Notes: a model not told the origin generated them from the letters alone. A stretch of 64,000 nucleotides of DNA from UBA6115 sp050953005 (GCA_050953005.1 JBMNLV010000003.1:200363-264362), one strand, 5' to 3'; shown: positions 42,552-51,823, counted from the first letter of the stretch. Translations and numbers: made by a program.

Positions 42552-43565
42552 TCAGGAAATTTGAGCGACAGTTTCTCCGCGGATCAGAGATACCGGTACT
42601 TTAACGATGCTTGCTTCACCGCCGGTATCTCTTTTGTCAATACGGGACAACAGCAGGCGTGCCGCCTCCTTGCCGATAGCTTCAACATTTTGCCGCACGG
42701 TGGTTAAGCGCGGGTAAAGATAATCGACAAAATCCAGCCCGTCAAACCCAATGACGGATATATCCTCCGGTATGCGCATGCCGGCTTCCCGGATCGCCAT
42801 CTGTCCGCCCAGGGCTGCGTAGTCATCCGGCATCAGGATGCAGGTAGGCGGGGTCGGCAAAACCAGCAGTGCGGATGTTTCCGCACGGGTACGCTGAACA
42901 TCCCGATAACGGCTTGAGCGGTGATATTCCGGTCTAATCGGTAAACCAAGCGCACGCATCGCCTGTACATAACCTTCATAACGCTTGTCGGTGACACTGG
43001 AGGCCGCACCGCTGACAAGGGCAATGCGGCGATGGCCCATCCTATAGGCATGCTGCACAGCCTGCCGGATGCCATCCTCATTGTCCGAATACACCGAGGG
43101 ATGGCCCGGATAAGTATGGTCAATACTGACCAGGCTGATGCCTGCATCGGCCAGCTCCATAATCTCCGGATCTGAAAAATCTATGCAGGCTATAAAAACG
43201 CCATCCAGGTTGCTGTGACGGCAGTGCTCAAGATAGCTGATGGCGCGATGGCCAATGGTACGGTTGAGCAGCATAAGGTCATAGCCCTGCTCCTCCACGG
43301 CAACCTTGAAATATTCAAGCACACTGACAAAAAAATTATGAAACAAGCTGTGGTTTTCTTCATCCAACAGCAATACGCCGATGTTGAAACTGCGGTTGGT
43401 CTTAAGGGCTTTAGCGGCGGCATTGGGCAGATACCCCAAACGGGAAGCGCATTCACGAATACGCTCCGCGGTCTTTTCTCCCACGCCAGGCATATAATTG
43501 AGCGCCTTGGAAACAGAGGCGACAGAAACACCACACTCCTTGGCGATGTCCTTTAGAGTAATCAT
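42552..43565 (-). CDS. LacI-family transcriptional regulator
   Basis: A 337-aa regulator. The DNA-binding domain MITLKDIAKECGVSVASVSKALNYMPGVGEKT and hinge LGYLPNAAAKALKTN are canonical LacI/PurR type. The periplasmic-binding-protein-like core (about 60-330) includes SIDHTYPGHPSVYSDNEDG and ISVIGFDGLDFVDYLYPRLTTV. ATG 43565 has GGGAGGGG upstream; the frame extends 13 codons further but runs over that site. The ligand, probably a sugar, is unknown and no sugar genes are adjacent. An operator-like palindrome on its own promoter suggests autoregulation. Confidence 0.93.
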   Translation of the reverse strand: MITLKDIAKECGVSVASVSKALNYMPGVGEKTAERIRECASRLGYLPNAAAKALKTNRSFNIGVLLLDEENHSLFHNFFVSVLEYFKVAVEEQGYDLMLLNRTIGHRAISYLEHCRHSNLDGVFIACIDFSDPEIMELADAGISLVSIDHTYPGHPSVYSDNEDGIRQAVQHAYRMGHRRIALVSGAASSVTDKRYEGYVQAMRALGLPIRPEYHRSSRYRDVQRTRAETSALLVLPTPPTCILMPDDYAALGGQMAIREAGMRIPEDISVIGFDGLDFVDYLYPRLTTVRQNVEAIGKEAARLLLSRIDKRDTGGEASIVKVPVSLIRGETVAQIS

Positions 43566-43589
43566 GGAACCCCTCCCATAGCGCACTAT

Positions 43590-43610
43590 TAATCGTTTTC
43601 GCATTGATTA
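43590..43610. promoter_or_regulatory. Putative LacI-type operator on its own promoter
   Basis: Inverted arms TAATC (43590-43594) and GATTA (43606-43610) surround a centre containing GTTTTCG. It overlaps the -10 at 43607-43612. The half-sites are short, so the assignment is tentative. Confidence 0.4.
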
Positions 43611-43635
43611 TAAAACTCTGTATTTCATTTGTCAA
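43607..43635 (-). promoter_or_regulatory. Consensus promoter of the lacI-type gene
   Basis: On the minus strand TTGACA (43630-43635), a 17-bp spacer and TATAAT (43607-43612), both perfect, about 40 bp upstream of the ATG. Confidence 0.88.
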
Positions 43636-43792
43636 GGCAACAGTTTCCCGCCACGCAGCCACGCAGCAACCTGTTCGTTTTTCATATTCCATCTCAAAGG
43701 ATACATGATTGATAAAGAATCATATTCACTCAAATAAAATGCCCGGACCGGTCAATGTGTGGATTGTCCTGTGTGAACACAGGGCTGACGGA

Positions 43793-43821
43793 TTGACGCG
43801 CGTGAGCCGGCAAGCTATTCT
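43793..43821 (+). promoter_or_regulatory. Promoter of the XRE/S24-like gene
   Basis: TTGACG (43793-43798), a 17-bp spacer and TATTCT (43816-43821), 23 bp upstream of the ATG. An inverted repeat ATGATT-N7-AATCAT lies further upstream at 43705-43723. Confidence 0.65.
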
Positions 43822-43844
43822 TATAGCATTGGGAGGGATGAACA

Positions 43845-44546
43845 ATGAGCAGATTGGGCGACCTGATGCACCTTGAGCGCACGCGCCGGAAACTGACAGC
43901 CAAAGCCGTTGCCAAGATGGCTGGCGTCAGTGAAAAATACATCCTCGAAGTGGAAAGCGGCACGCGCATTATCGCGGATGACCAGGCAAGGCGTATCCTG
44001 CAAAAAATGGGAATGAAGCAGCAGACCGATGCCATGTTCACCCTGGAGGACATCGCGGTCACGGTAGACCTGCAAACCGCGGTCAGCCCGCAACGCCTGG
44101 CCAAGACCAAGAAGGTCAGTCAGGAACAAGCCGAGAAGGCCAACGGATCCATCTGGCTTGACGCGCTCAAGGGAGTATTGCAGCATGTGCCGATTTACAA
44201 CGCCGTCATGAAGGAAACGGGCAGCCGGCTGCTACCGGTCAGCCAGGGCAAGATCGAAGGCGCGCCAGCGGAAAAAGTATTCTATTTCATGGCGCCGGAT
44301 AACCGCATGCGTGGCTACCGGGTCCAAAAAGGCGACCTGGTGCTGGTCGTTCCTACGCAAAGCGCTGAAGACGGCAAGATGATGCTGCTGGATACATCCA
44401 TGGGCAAACAGCTCTATGTAATCAAGATGTTGCCGCGTTACCAGCTGCTGCTTCAGAGTTTTGACAAGCAGAGCGAAACTGAAGTAGCCGCGATGGCGGA
44501 TGTGCGTATCATTGGCAAATGCGTGCGCCTGGAAGCGGAACTGTGA
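43845..44546 (+). CDS. XRE-type regulator with a degenerate LexA/S24-like C-terminal domain
   Basis: A 233-aa protein. Residues 1-58 form a helix-turn-helix (LERTRRKLTAKAVAKMAGVSEKYILEVESG). The C-terminal half, with APDNRMRGYRVQKGDLVLVVPT and later VIKMLPRY, resembles the beta-rich peptidase S24/LexA fold. The position that should carry the catalytic serine in a DSM-type motif reads NRM, so self-cleavage seems lost. It may act as a ligand- or partner-controlled regulator. It stands alone, 37 bp before a YitT gene, divergent from the LacI gene. No phage genes flank it. Confidence 0.7.
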   Translation: MSRLGDLMHLERTRRKLTAKAVAKMAGVSEKYILEVESGTRIIADDQARRILQKMGMKQQTDAMFTLEDIAVTVDLQTAVSPQRLAKTKKVSQEQAEKANGSIWLDALKGVLQHVPIYNAVMKETGSRLLPVSQGKIEGAPAEKVFYFMAPDNRMRGYRVQKGDLVLVVPTQSAEDGKMMLLDTSMGKQLYVIKMLPRYQLLLQSFDKQSETEVAAMADVRIIGKCVRLEAEL

Positions 44547-44583
44547 ATCGATTCTCATTGGCATGAAAGGCAGATGTTGAATA

Positions 44584-45444
44584 ATGGCGCGATTGTTCCG
44601 TTCCAAAACACTGCAGCAATACCTGCTGATTTTGACCGGCTGCCTTATCAGCGCGGCAGCCTATCCCCTTTTTTTGGAGCCAAACCATATCGCTCCGGGC
44701 GGGCTGACAGGGCTGACCACCATCCTGAACTACTATTTCGGGCTGCCCATTGGCCTGACCAGCCTGGCGCTCAACATCCCGCTGATGATACTGGGCTGGC
44801 GTATGATCGGAGCCAAGTTTATCCTGCGCACCATCATTGCAACAGTGCTGTTCTCTGTGAGCATCGACCTGATGGATGTAAAGCCGCTGGCAGAGGATCC
44901 CATGCTGGCCGCGCTGGGCGGCGGCGTACTGATCGGTATCGGGTTGGCGTTGATTATGCGCGGCAATGCCACTACCGGCGGCACAGACCTGTTGGCGCGC
45001 ATCGTCAATTACCATGTGCCCGCGATCACGGTAGGTTTCTTTTTGTTGATCTTTGACCTGGCAGTGATAGTATTGGCATGGATTTTCCTGAGCGTTCAGC
45101 ACGCAATGTACGCTGTGGTATGTGTTTTCATCTCATCCAAGGTTCTTGACCAGGTGTTGACCGGCTTTGGCACAGACAAGGCCTGCTACATCATCAGCAG
45201 CCAATATGAGGTGATTGAACAGCGCATCATGACGGAACTGAACCGCGGCGTGACCCGCTTTAACGCGGTAGGCGCCTATTCCGGCAAACCAGGCAAAATG
45301 CTATTGTGCGTAGTGGGCCGCTTTGAAGCGGTCAAGGTCAAGACCATTGTGCATGAGTCGGATGAGCACGCCTTTATGTTCATCACAGATACCCATGAAA
45401 CCTTGGGCGAAGGCTTCGCCAAACTCAAACAGGAGGTTGACTGA
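44584..45444 (+). CDS. YitT-family membrane protein
   Basis: A 286-aa protein with five to six membrane segments in the N-terminal YitT domain (ILTGCLISAAAYPLFLEPNHIAPGGLTGL, GNATTGGTDLLARI) and a C-terminal cytosolic DUF2179 domain (GVTRFNAVGAYSGKPGKMLLCVV, HAFMFITDTHETLGEGF). The substrate or role is not established. It overlaps the dnaX start by one base (TGATG), so translation of the two is coupled, although their functions seem unrelated. Confidence 0.9.
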   Translation: MARLFRSKTLQQYLLILTGCLISAAAYPLFLEPNHIAPGGLTGLTTILNYYFGLPIGLTSLALNIPLMILGWRMIGAKFILRTIIATVLFSVSIDLMDVKPLAEDPMLAALGGGVLIGIGLALIMRGNATTGGTDLLARIVNYHVPAITVGFFLLIFDLAVIVLAWIFLSVQHAMYAVVCVFISSKVLDQVLTGFGTDKACYIISSQYEVIEQRIMTELNRGVTRFNAVGAYSGKPGKMLLCVVGRFEAVKVKTIVHESDEHAFMFITDTHETLGEGFAKLKQEVD

Positions 45445-47177
45445 TGGCTTATCAATCCCTCTACCGCGCCTGGCGGCCCAAAACTTTCTCTGAAATGGTA
45501 GGCCAGGAAGCCATTGTCCGCGCGCTGTCCAACCAGGCCGCCGGCAAACGTGTCGCGCACGCCTACTTGTTTTGCGGCAGCCGTGGCACCGGCAAAACCA
45601 GCGCGGCGCGCATCATGGCCATGGCCATCAACTGTGAACACCCGGACAAGGGCGATCCCTGTCTGAACTGCCAAAGTTGCCAGGCGCTCATGAGCGAAAC
45701 CACGCTGGATGTGTTCGAAATGGACGCAGCCAGCAACAGCCGGGTGGAGGAGATCCGTGACATGCTCTCTCGCACGGATTACCCGCCGCAGTTTGTCAAA
45801 TACAAGGTTTACATCATTGACGAAGTGCATATGCTGTCCAACGCCGCCTTCAACGCGCTGCTCAAAACCCTGGAGGAGCCGCCGGAATACATGGTCTTTA
45901 TCCTGGCGACCACTGAGCCTCAAAAGCTGCCTGCCACCATTTTGTCGCGTTGCCAGCGCTATGACTTTGGCCGGATTGCTGAACAGGAGATCATCAATCG
46001 CCTCAAGCAGGCGCTGGTGGATGGCCTGAGCGCTGAAGAAGGCGCCTTGCGCTTGATCGCCGCGGCTGCCCAGGGAAGCATGCGTGACGCCTGGAGCCTG
46101 ATGGATATGTGCCTGGGAGCGGAAAAGCACCTGACCCAGGAAAATGTGCGCCTGGCCCTGGGCACTGTAAGTGAGGATTTCTTGTTCGAGTTTGCCCGGG
46201 CGCTGCTGGACGCCGACACCGCAACCGCTCTGATATTAACCGATCGGCTGATGAAGGGCGGACGGGATGTGCAGGTGTTTTTGCGGGAGTTTAACGCGCA
46301 CCTGCGCCAGGTGTTGGCTGTCAAATGGACGGGCAGCGGTATCCGCGACATGACGCCTGACCAGGAGGCGCGCTTTCTGGAAGCATCCGGGGAAGCCTCA
46401 GCGGATACGATGCTGTTCATCCTGGAGCAGTGTATGCAAGCCGAGCAGGAATCCCGCTGGTCAATGTCCCCCCGCGCCGTGCTGGAGCTGTTTGTGCTGC
46501 GCAGCACACAGCTGCGGCACCGCGAGGACCTCAGCGCCCTGTTGGCGCGCATCGGCACACTGGAAAGCCGCATACAGCGGCAGGCAGATGCCACACCCAG
46601 GCAAACTCCAATACAGACACCAATTGTCGCAGACAAAATAAAAGAATCCACTCCGGAACAAATTTCCGATGATCCCAAGCCACTGCCGGATCAGATCAGC
46701 CAGGCGCCGGCTGACGAATCGGGCGAACATGTCCCGCAGGCAGAAGCTCATGAATCCACAGAACAGATCGCTTTTTCACAGCCATCCGGCCTGCCCCTGG
46801 CAAACGCATCGGACACGGCAATGCCGACACAGCGTACCCCTAAGGAAGCCTGGAACCGGATGCTGAAGTGTCTGGAAAAAGAACATGCCGGACTTTATGC
46901 CATGGTCAACCAGGGCAAGTATGGCGGTTTCCAGGAACAGACCTTTTTTCTGATGATGGGTGCCGGGGACAGCATTTATGTCTCCTTGCTCAATGCTGAG
47001 GAACGATCAGGCATCATCGCGCGCTTGCTGTCCGATCAGATGGGGCAACAGGTATTTTTTAAAGCGGGAAAAAATCCCGGTATCACTGATGATCCATACG
47101 CCAGTCAAACTGAGGAACATTTGACAGCCCTTGCCAAGGTGTTTGGCCGGGATAAAATTGTGCTCAAAAAAGAGTAG
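45444..47177 (+). CDS. dnaX: DNA polymerase III subunit gamma/tau
   Basis: A 577-aa clamp-loader ATPase. It has the Walker A GSRGTGKTS (45-53), zinc cysteines Cys64, Cys73, Cys76 and Cys79, Walker B VYIIDEVHML and the sensor segment FILATTEPQKLPATILSRCQR. A Pro/Gln/Glu-rich linker (about 375-460) leads to a C-terminal tau-like domain. No A7-G type slippery site for a gamma form was seen. The usual ybaB-recR partners are not downstream. Confidence 0.96.
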   Translation: MAYQSLYRAWRPKTFSEMVGQEAIVRALSNQAAGKRVAHAYLFCGSRGTGKTSAARIMAMAINCEHPDKGDPCLNCQSCQALMSETTLDVFEMDAASNSRVEEIRDMLSRTDYPPQFVKYKVYIIDEVHMLSNAAFNALLKTLEEPPEYMVFILATTEPQKLPATILSRCQRYDFGRIAEQEIINRLKQALVDGLSAEEGALRLIAAAAQGSMRDAWSLMDMCLGAEKHLTQENVRLALGTVSEDFLFEFARALLDADTATALILTDRLMKGGRDVQVFLREFNAHLRQVLAVKWTGSGIRDMTPDQEARFLEASGEASADTMLFILEQCMQAEQESRWSMSPRAVLELFVLRSTQLRHREDLSALLARIGTLESRIQRQADATPRQTPIQTPIVADKIKESTPEQISDDPKPLPDQISQAPADESGEHVPQAEAHESTEQIAFSQPSGLPLANASDTAMPTQRTPKEAWNRMLKCLEKEHAGLYAMVNQGKYGGFQEQTFFLMMGAGDSIYVSLLNAEERSGIIARLLSDQMGQQVFFKAGKNPGITDDPYASQTEEHLTALAKVFGRDKIVLKKE

Positions 47178-47357
47178 TGCAGCCGGTGAAATTCTGTTCA
47201 CGCTCCACCAGCAATATTTATTTATAGTGTTTGGAACAGTCCGCACCCACTCTTTGTTTAATTTCGTCGCTATTTGCCGCTTTATCCCCACTTTTGTACC
47301 GATTCAAGCTTGTAAACACAATTAGTTCATACAAATGAAAAGATTCTGTCAATGTGT

Positions 47358-47363
47358 TATAAT
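47358..47363 (+). promoter_or_regulatory. Extended -10 promoter before the 47427 gene
   Basis: A perfect TATAAT preceded by TG one base upstream (47355-47356). No good -35 is visible. It lies about 64 bp before the ATG. The rest of the 249-bp gap after dnaX shows no clear terminator. Confidence 0.6.
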
Positions 47364-47426
47364 ATTTACGGCTGAGTTTTAACAGTCCAGCCAAACAGCG
47401 CATGACCACACCGGGAGGAACCGCTG

Positions 47427-48560
47427 ATGAGCGAAAACAGGTCCAGATACTCCAGCGCGCCGCTTCATGATGTGCGGCGCAGGCCACCCAAACCGGCGCC
47501 AGAGCGGATACCCGGCGGCACCGGATCAGTTAACAGCACAGCAAACGGCAGCCATGTTTTTTTGCAGGTGTTGCTGATTGTTGTCCTGCCGTTGTTGTTT
47601 CTTATTTCCCTGTTTATTAAAAGCAACAGGTTCTATTGGATTTTTGTGATCTCCAGCCTGGCCTGCCTGGGGATGATGTACCTGATGAGAGCCTTTGTCC
47701 CCAACGCCAGGCGCGTGTTGAGCGTCATCCATGCCGCGATGATTGCGGTGGCTTTGTTCGCTATTCTGATCTCCGGTCAGCCGGTTGCAGATCAGGTAAC
47801 GCAATCAGCAAAGGATCATCAGTCCATTTTTTCCGACAATACCACTGCCAGTCTGACCGCCATGAACGAAAGCCTGGCTGTTTCCCAACAGGAGGAACCG
47901 CCTGCCAACACCGGCACCGCTTCCTTGGCTCAGCAAAAACTGGAGCAGTTTATGAACGCCTGGGGCAACAAGGACTATGCTACCATGGTCAGCCTGTCCG
48001 CCCCGAACTGGGTCAATCAGTATGAGACCCAGCGTGATGCTGAAACCGGCATTTTCCACCTAAGCGCCATCCGTATACCGGTCAGCTATCAGATCATGGA
48101 TGTGTCCGGCAATGATGCCGACCAGACGCGCACCATCACCATGCAGGCAGCCATCAACAAAAGCGATGGCAAGGAACCACTGCTGTATAATTTCCAAATC
48201 CTGATGATTCGCTCAAACAATGAGTGGTTTGTGGATCCAAATTCCATTTCTTCCTCACAGGTAGTGCAGCAGGCAGCGTCCCAAGCACAGCAGAACCAGC
48301 AAACTCTGGATCAGTCCACCCAGGTGCAGGCCCCGGTATCAGGCGGTGTGCCTACACCAAATATCGGCGCTGCGCGTTCCGACACAGTGTTGTATTACAA
48401 TCAGGATGGCGGTGAGTATTATCACCTCAACCCCAACTGCCCCTCGATCGGTGCGCGATACCGGCCCCTGACAGCAATGTTTTATTATCGCGATGTGTCC
48501 AGCGATACTTTCAAGAACCTCAAGACTTGCCCGCATTGTAATGCGCCTGCGCGGCCATGA
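47427..48560 (+). CDS. Membrane protein with a C-terminal cysteine (zinc-like) motif
   Basis: A 377-aa protein of unknown function. The N-terminus is basic and Pro-rich. Three hydrophobic segments follow (about 44-64, 70-90, 100-120). A central region (about 170-275) looks like an NTF2/lumazine-type fold (QQKLEQFMNAWGNKDYATMVSLSAPNW). The tail has YYHLNPNCPSIG and FKNLKTCPHCNAP, a Cys/His motif also found at the ends of other clostridial envelope proteins. It overlaps the DUF6062 start by 4 bp and heads the GerM gene group. Confidence 0.7.
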   Translation: MSENRSRYSSAPLHDVRRRPPKPAPERIPGGTGSVNSTANGSHVFLQVLLIVVLPLLFLISLFIKSNRFYWIFVISSLACLGMMYLMRAFVPNARRVLSVIHAAMIAVALFAILISGQPVADQVTQSAKDHQSIFSDNTTASLTAMNESLAVSQQEEPPANTGTASLAQQKLEQFMNAWGNKDYATMVSLSAPNWVNQYETQRDAETGIFHLSAIRIPVSYQIMDVSGNDADQTRTITMQAAINKSDGKEPLLYNFQILMIRSNNEWFVDPNSISSSQVVQQAASQAQQNQQTLDQSTQVQAPVSGGVPTPNIGAARSDTVLYYNQDGGEYYHLNPNCPSIGARYRPLTAMFYYRDVSSDTFKNLKTCPHCNAPARP

Positions 48561-49330
48561 AGTACCATATTGATACCATTCCCGTCTGGGACGCACTTCA
48601 CGCCAACAGCGAGTGTCCGCTGTGCGCTTTGCGCCGCAAAACCGAGCGGCTGCTGGTCGAGCGCAACCTGGGCGCTGCCGTGATGTCACCGGATACAAGG
48701 TTAAAGGTTAACGAAAAGGGATTTTGTACCCACCACCAGGCCATGATGTATAACCAGCCCGGCGGCAACCGTCTGGGACATGGGCTGATGATGCTGTCCC
48801 ATTTGCAAACCCTGCGCCCAAAGCTGGAACGTGAGCTGGGCAAACCCGGGCTGTCCGGGCGCGCAAAGCCAGGTCTGGCGCGGATATTCAGCCGGGCCAA
48901 AGACAATCAGGCTGAGCGGACGCGCAGCCCTCTGAGTGAACTGGCAGGAGACTGCCTGATATGTGATGAACTGCTTTCACAAAGCCAGCGTCAGGCCGCC
49001 AGCCTGCTGCACCTGTGGAAGACTGACAAGACCTTTCGCGATGCCTTTACCCAGTCCAAAGGGCTGTGTCTGCCTCACACGGACTTCACAACCTCTATGG
49101 CAGACGAGTTGCTTACAGGGGAAACGCTGGAGGCTTATGTCAAAACGGTCCGCACGCTGCTGTCCGAGAGCCTGGCGCGCCTTGAGGAGGAACTGAACTG
49201 GTTTGCCCAGAAGTTTGATTACCGCAACGCACAAAAGCCCTGGGGTACCTCACGCGACGCGCTGGAACGCACAGTCAACAAACTGCGCGGCTGGTGCCTG
49301 GGCAGCGAGCCGATGCAAGATGAACCGTAA
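48557..49330 (+). CDS. DUF6062-family cysteine-rich protein
   Basis: A 257-aa cytosolic protein with the DUF6062 pattern: N-terminal MKYHIDTIPVWDALHANSECPLCALRR (read from residue 1), then FCTHHQAMM, CLICDEL and a second GLCLPHTDF block. The paired CxxC and Cys-x-x-His motifs suggest metal or cluster binding; the function is unknown. The start overlaps the previous stop (ATGA), and the 3' end overlaps the first GerMN gene by 11 bp, giving a tightly coupled four-gene group. Confidence 0.78.
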   Translation: MKYHIDTIPVWDALHANSECPLCALRRKTERLLVERNLGAAVMSPDTRLKVNEKGFCTHHQAMMYNQPGGNRLGHGLMMLSHLQTLRPKLERELGKPGLSGRAKPGLARIFSRAKDNQAERTRSPLSELAGDCLICDELLSQSQRQAASLLHLWKTDKTFRDAFTQSKGLCLPHTDFTTSMADELLTGETLEAYVKTVRTLLSESLARLEEELNWFAQKFDYRNAQKPWGTSRDALERTVNKLRGWCLGSEPMQDEP

Positions 49331-50252
49331 ACTTCTTTTAAACAAACGCCTGATGGTTATTCTTCTAGCGCTGTGCGCCTTAATGTGTAACAGAACAGGC
49401 GCGCAGGCGCAGATGCTGGGTTATACCGAGCCCGGCCAGACCGCCCGGGCGGAAGCGGTGTTGTATTTCCGTTATCTGGACAGCGCATGGCTGGGGCAGG
49501 AGCAGCGCAGCATTCAGGTGAAGAAAACCGAAAGCATAGAGCGCGCCCTGGTTCAGGCACTGTTGGACGGCCCCCAGGACCGGACAGCCTTCCCTCAACC
49601 GCTGTTTGCCGAGGGGACAAGCATCATCAATGTGTTGGCAGAACGCGACAGGCTGTTTGTGAGCTTGTCCAAAGAAGTCATGGATCCTCTGCCCGGTGAG
49701 AACACCGGCGCCGGCAGACAGGAAGCGGTGCTGCGCCGCACGCTGGCCATGGCAGCCCTGGTAAACACCCTCAGTGAATCCGGGAATTTTCGCAGCGTTC
49801 AGGTGCTTGTGCTGGATGAGCCCGGAATTACCAAGTCCATGCGATTAAGCCAGCGTTATTACCTGGATGACAGCGATGCCCTCCCCCCGCCGTTAACCCG
49901 CCAGGAGCAGGCAATCATTACCCCGGGACGCGCAGCCTCCACGATTCTGGAACGCTGGAAAGCGCAGGATTGGTCTTGTTTTTTGGAGATGGTGACACCC
50001 GGTATCTCCTCGGGATCACATCATGAGCCTCTCAAGTCATCGATGCTTCCTTTGCTGATAGAATGGGAGGTCTCTTCAGGCAGCATCAGCCCTGACGGAC
50101 GCAGCGCGGTGGCTGTTTTGAACCTGTGTGTGCAGTCAGCGTCCGGTCAACAGCAGGATGTGACAAATTTTCCGCTCATTCTGCTCAACGAAGGACACGG
50201 CTGGCGTATTCGTCAGCAATCCATTGAGCAAATCCTGGATTTAGCAAAATGA
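49320..50252 (+). CDS. Secreted GerMN-domain protein
   Basis: A 310-aa exported protein (signal peptide about 1-30, ending TGAQA). A GerMN (sporulation/germination) domain occupies about 35-160: AEAVLYFRYLDSAWLGQEQRSI, ERALVQALLDGPQD and RQEAVLRRTLAMAALVNTLSE. A C-terminal region (about 190-305) resembles a small alpha/beta accessory domain. GerM-type proteins act in the envelope of sporulating cells. The frame opens upstream at 49203, but that part overlaps DUF6062 in another frame. The next GerMN gene overlaps by 4 bp. Confidence 0.82.
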   Translation: MNRKLLLNKRLMVILLALCALMCNRTGAQAQMLGYTEPGQTARAEAVLYFRYLDSAWLGQEQRSIQVKKTESIERALVQALLDGPQDRTAFPQPLFAEGTSIINVLAERDRLFVSLSKEVMDPLPGENTGAGRQEAVLRRTLAMAALVNTLSESGNFRSVQVLVLDEPGITKSMRLSQRYYLDDSDALPPPLTRQEQAIITPGRAASTILERWKAQDWSCFLEMVTPGISSGSHHEPLKSSMLPLLIEWEVSSGSISPDGRSAVAVLNLCVQSASGQQQDVTNFPLILLNEGHGWRIRQQSIEQILDLAK

Positions 50253-51796
50253 AGAAGATATCAAGCGTCAATCCTCTCCGCCTGGTTCCCCTGTTAACAG
50301 CTCTGGCCTTGCTCAGCGGTTGCATGGCATCCATTCCGGTGCGCCAGGACAGCGAGCAAACCTTGCCGCCAGTCGCCAAACAATACAAGGCACCACTGGG
50401 AGACGTGTCAGACAGCCTGGTTTTGCCTGTGCTGCTGAACCTGCCAAACGCCAGGACGGGCAGGCTGGAATATCTGCAGGAGCGTTTGCTGGTCAGCCAC
50501 AACCGCCACCCGGCAGAGTACGCTATCCGGCGTTTGTTTACCTATTCCGGAACTACACAGACCGCCCCCCTGAGCCGGGAGACGGTCCTGAGTTTGAATC
50601 CCGGCTCCGCTATTGAGATCTCCGGCGGGACGGCTACAGTCAATCTGGGGCCAAGCGCGCTGTCTATCTCCAACCAGGATCGTTACCTGGTCAGCCGCGC
50701 CATTGCCAACACGCTGACACAATGGGGTGATGTTCATTATGTCAACGTGCTCATCAACAACCGCCAGCCAGGCCTGGACACTGCGGCCACCATGCCGGTT
50801 GGCAGCCTGGCCCGGATGCCTGACGGTGATATCGCCGGTCTGTGGGACGCTGCCTGCCGCAAACCCGCTGCGCCAAGCAGCCCCTATACTGCAATGGCCA
50901 CTCTGTACTACCCGGTCAGCGCAGGGCGCGGCATCGTGGCTGCCCCGGTCATGGTGAGTTCACAGGACCACAGCCTCACAGATTTTGTAAAAGCGCTGCT
51001 GGAAGCCTTGTCCGGCCAACCTCAGGGACTGCCTGTCCAGGTACGCGTTCCTGACTTGCTGACCATGCTGGCGCAGGAACCCGTTATCACGGAGGCAGCC
51101 GGCACGACCGGTCGCGTCATTCAGCTTCATTTCCACGAAAGCCTGAACGAAGCCTTGATCAGCGCCGGGATTCCACGCTCAGTCATGATGGCCTCCCTGA
51201 CCTATACGATGACTACCTTCGTCCCCCTGACCAGCGGTCTGAAAGTCACCATCGGCCAGGAACCTATCATGGCAGTGGTGCCGGCAGGGTTGTATGAAGG
51301 GGCAGGCAAAGAAATCCTCTTTGAAAACGGGCTGATGCAAAGAACGCAATTCAGTGATTTTTTGCTTGATTACTGCACCTTGTATTTTGCCAACGCGCTG
51401 GGCGGCCTGTCATCCAGCCTTCGCCCCATCCCCTACTACCAGGCATACAACCCGCGTTATTTGTTAGGCCAGTTGATGCTGGGACCGCTCAACACAGACA
51501 GCGCAGCCGGACTGGCGCCTGTGCTGCCGGAGGGGCTGAAAGACGCGGACTTGCTTGGCCTGACACGTCAACAGGACATGATACTGGTCAATATCTCGGG
51601 CAAGCTGCGCGATTTATCCAATGACATGAGCGCACAGGAGGAACTGTTGATGGTGTATGCCATGGTCAACACCCTTACCCAGCGGGGCGCTGTCAAGCGC
51701 GTATTGCTATACCTCGATGGGCAGCAGGAAGGAACTGTGGTGCATACGCTGGATTTGTCCGGCGCCTTCCTGCGCAATGAAGGGATTATTCAATGA
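50249..51796 (+). CDS. GerMN-domain lipoprotein (two GerMN modules)
   Basis: A 515-aa lipoprotein: signal with lipobox LLSGC (Cys25). The first GerMN module (about 55-175) contains ARTGRLEYLQERLLVSHNRHPAEYAI and SNQDRYLVSRAIANTLTQ. A middle region (210-330) resembles a further GerMN-like fold, and the last module (about 390-510) has EELLMVYAMVNTLTQRGAVKRVLLYLDGQQEG. B. subtilis GerM links the forespore engulfment complexes to the outer membrane, so a sporulation role is possible. It is translationally coupled to the preceding GerMN gene. Confidence 0.85.
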   Translation: MKKISSVNPLRLVPLLTALALLSGCMASIPVRQDSEQTLPPVAKQYKAPLGDVSDSLVLPVLLNLPNARTGRLEYLQERLLVSHNRHPAEYAIRRLFTYSGTTQTAPLSRETVLSLNPGSAIEISGGTATVNLGPSALSISNQDRYLVSRAIANTLTQWGDVHYVNVLINNRQPGLDTAATMPVGSLARMPDGDIAGLWDAACRKPAAPSSPYTAMATLYYPVSAGRGIVAAPVMVSSQDHSLTDFVKALLEALSGQPQGLPVQVRVPDLLTMLAQEPVITEAAGTTGRVIQLHFHESLNEALISAGIPRSVMMASLTYTMTTFVPLTSGLKVTIGQEPIMAVVPAGLYEGAGKEILFENGLMQRTQFSDFLLDYCTLYFANALGGLSSSLRPIPYYQAYNPRYLLGQLMLGPLNTDSAAGLAPVLPEGLKDADLLGLTRQQDMILVNISGKLRDLSNDMSAQEELLMVYAMVNTLTQRGAVKRVLLYLDGQQEGTVVHTLDLSGAFLRNEGIIQ

Positions 51797-51823
51797 GATC
51801 ATGATGACCAATATACACGATTA

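Noticed and set aside
45444..47177. Programmed frameshift in dnaX giving a gamma subunit
   Set aside because: No A-AAA-AAG type slippery heptamer followed by a stem was found in the reading frame.
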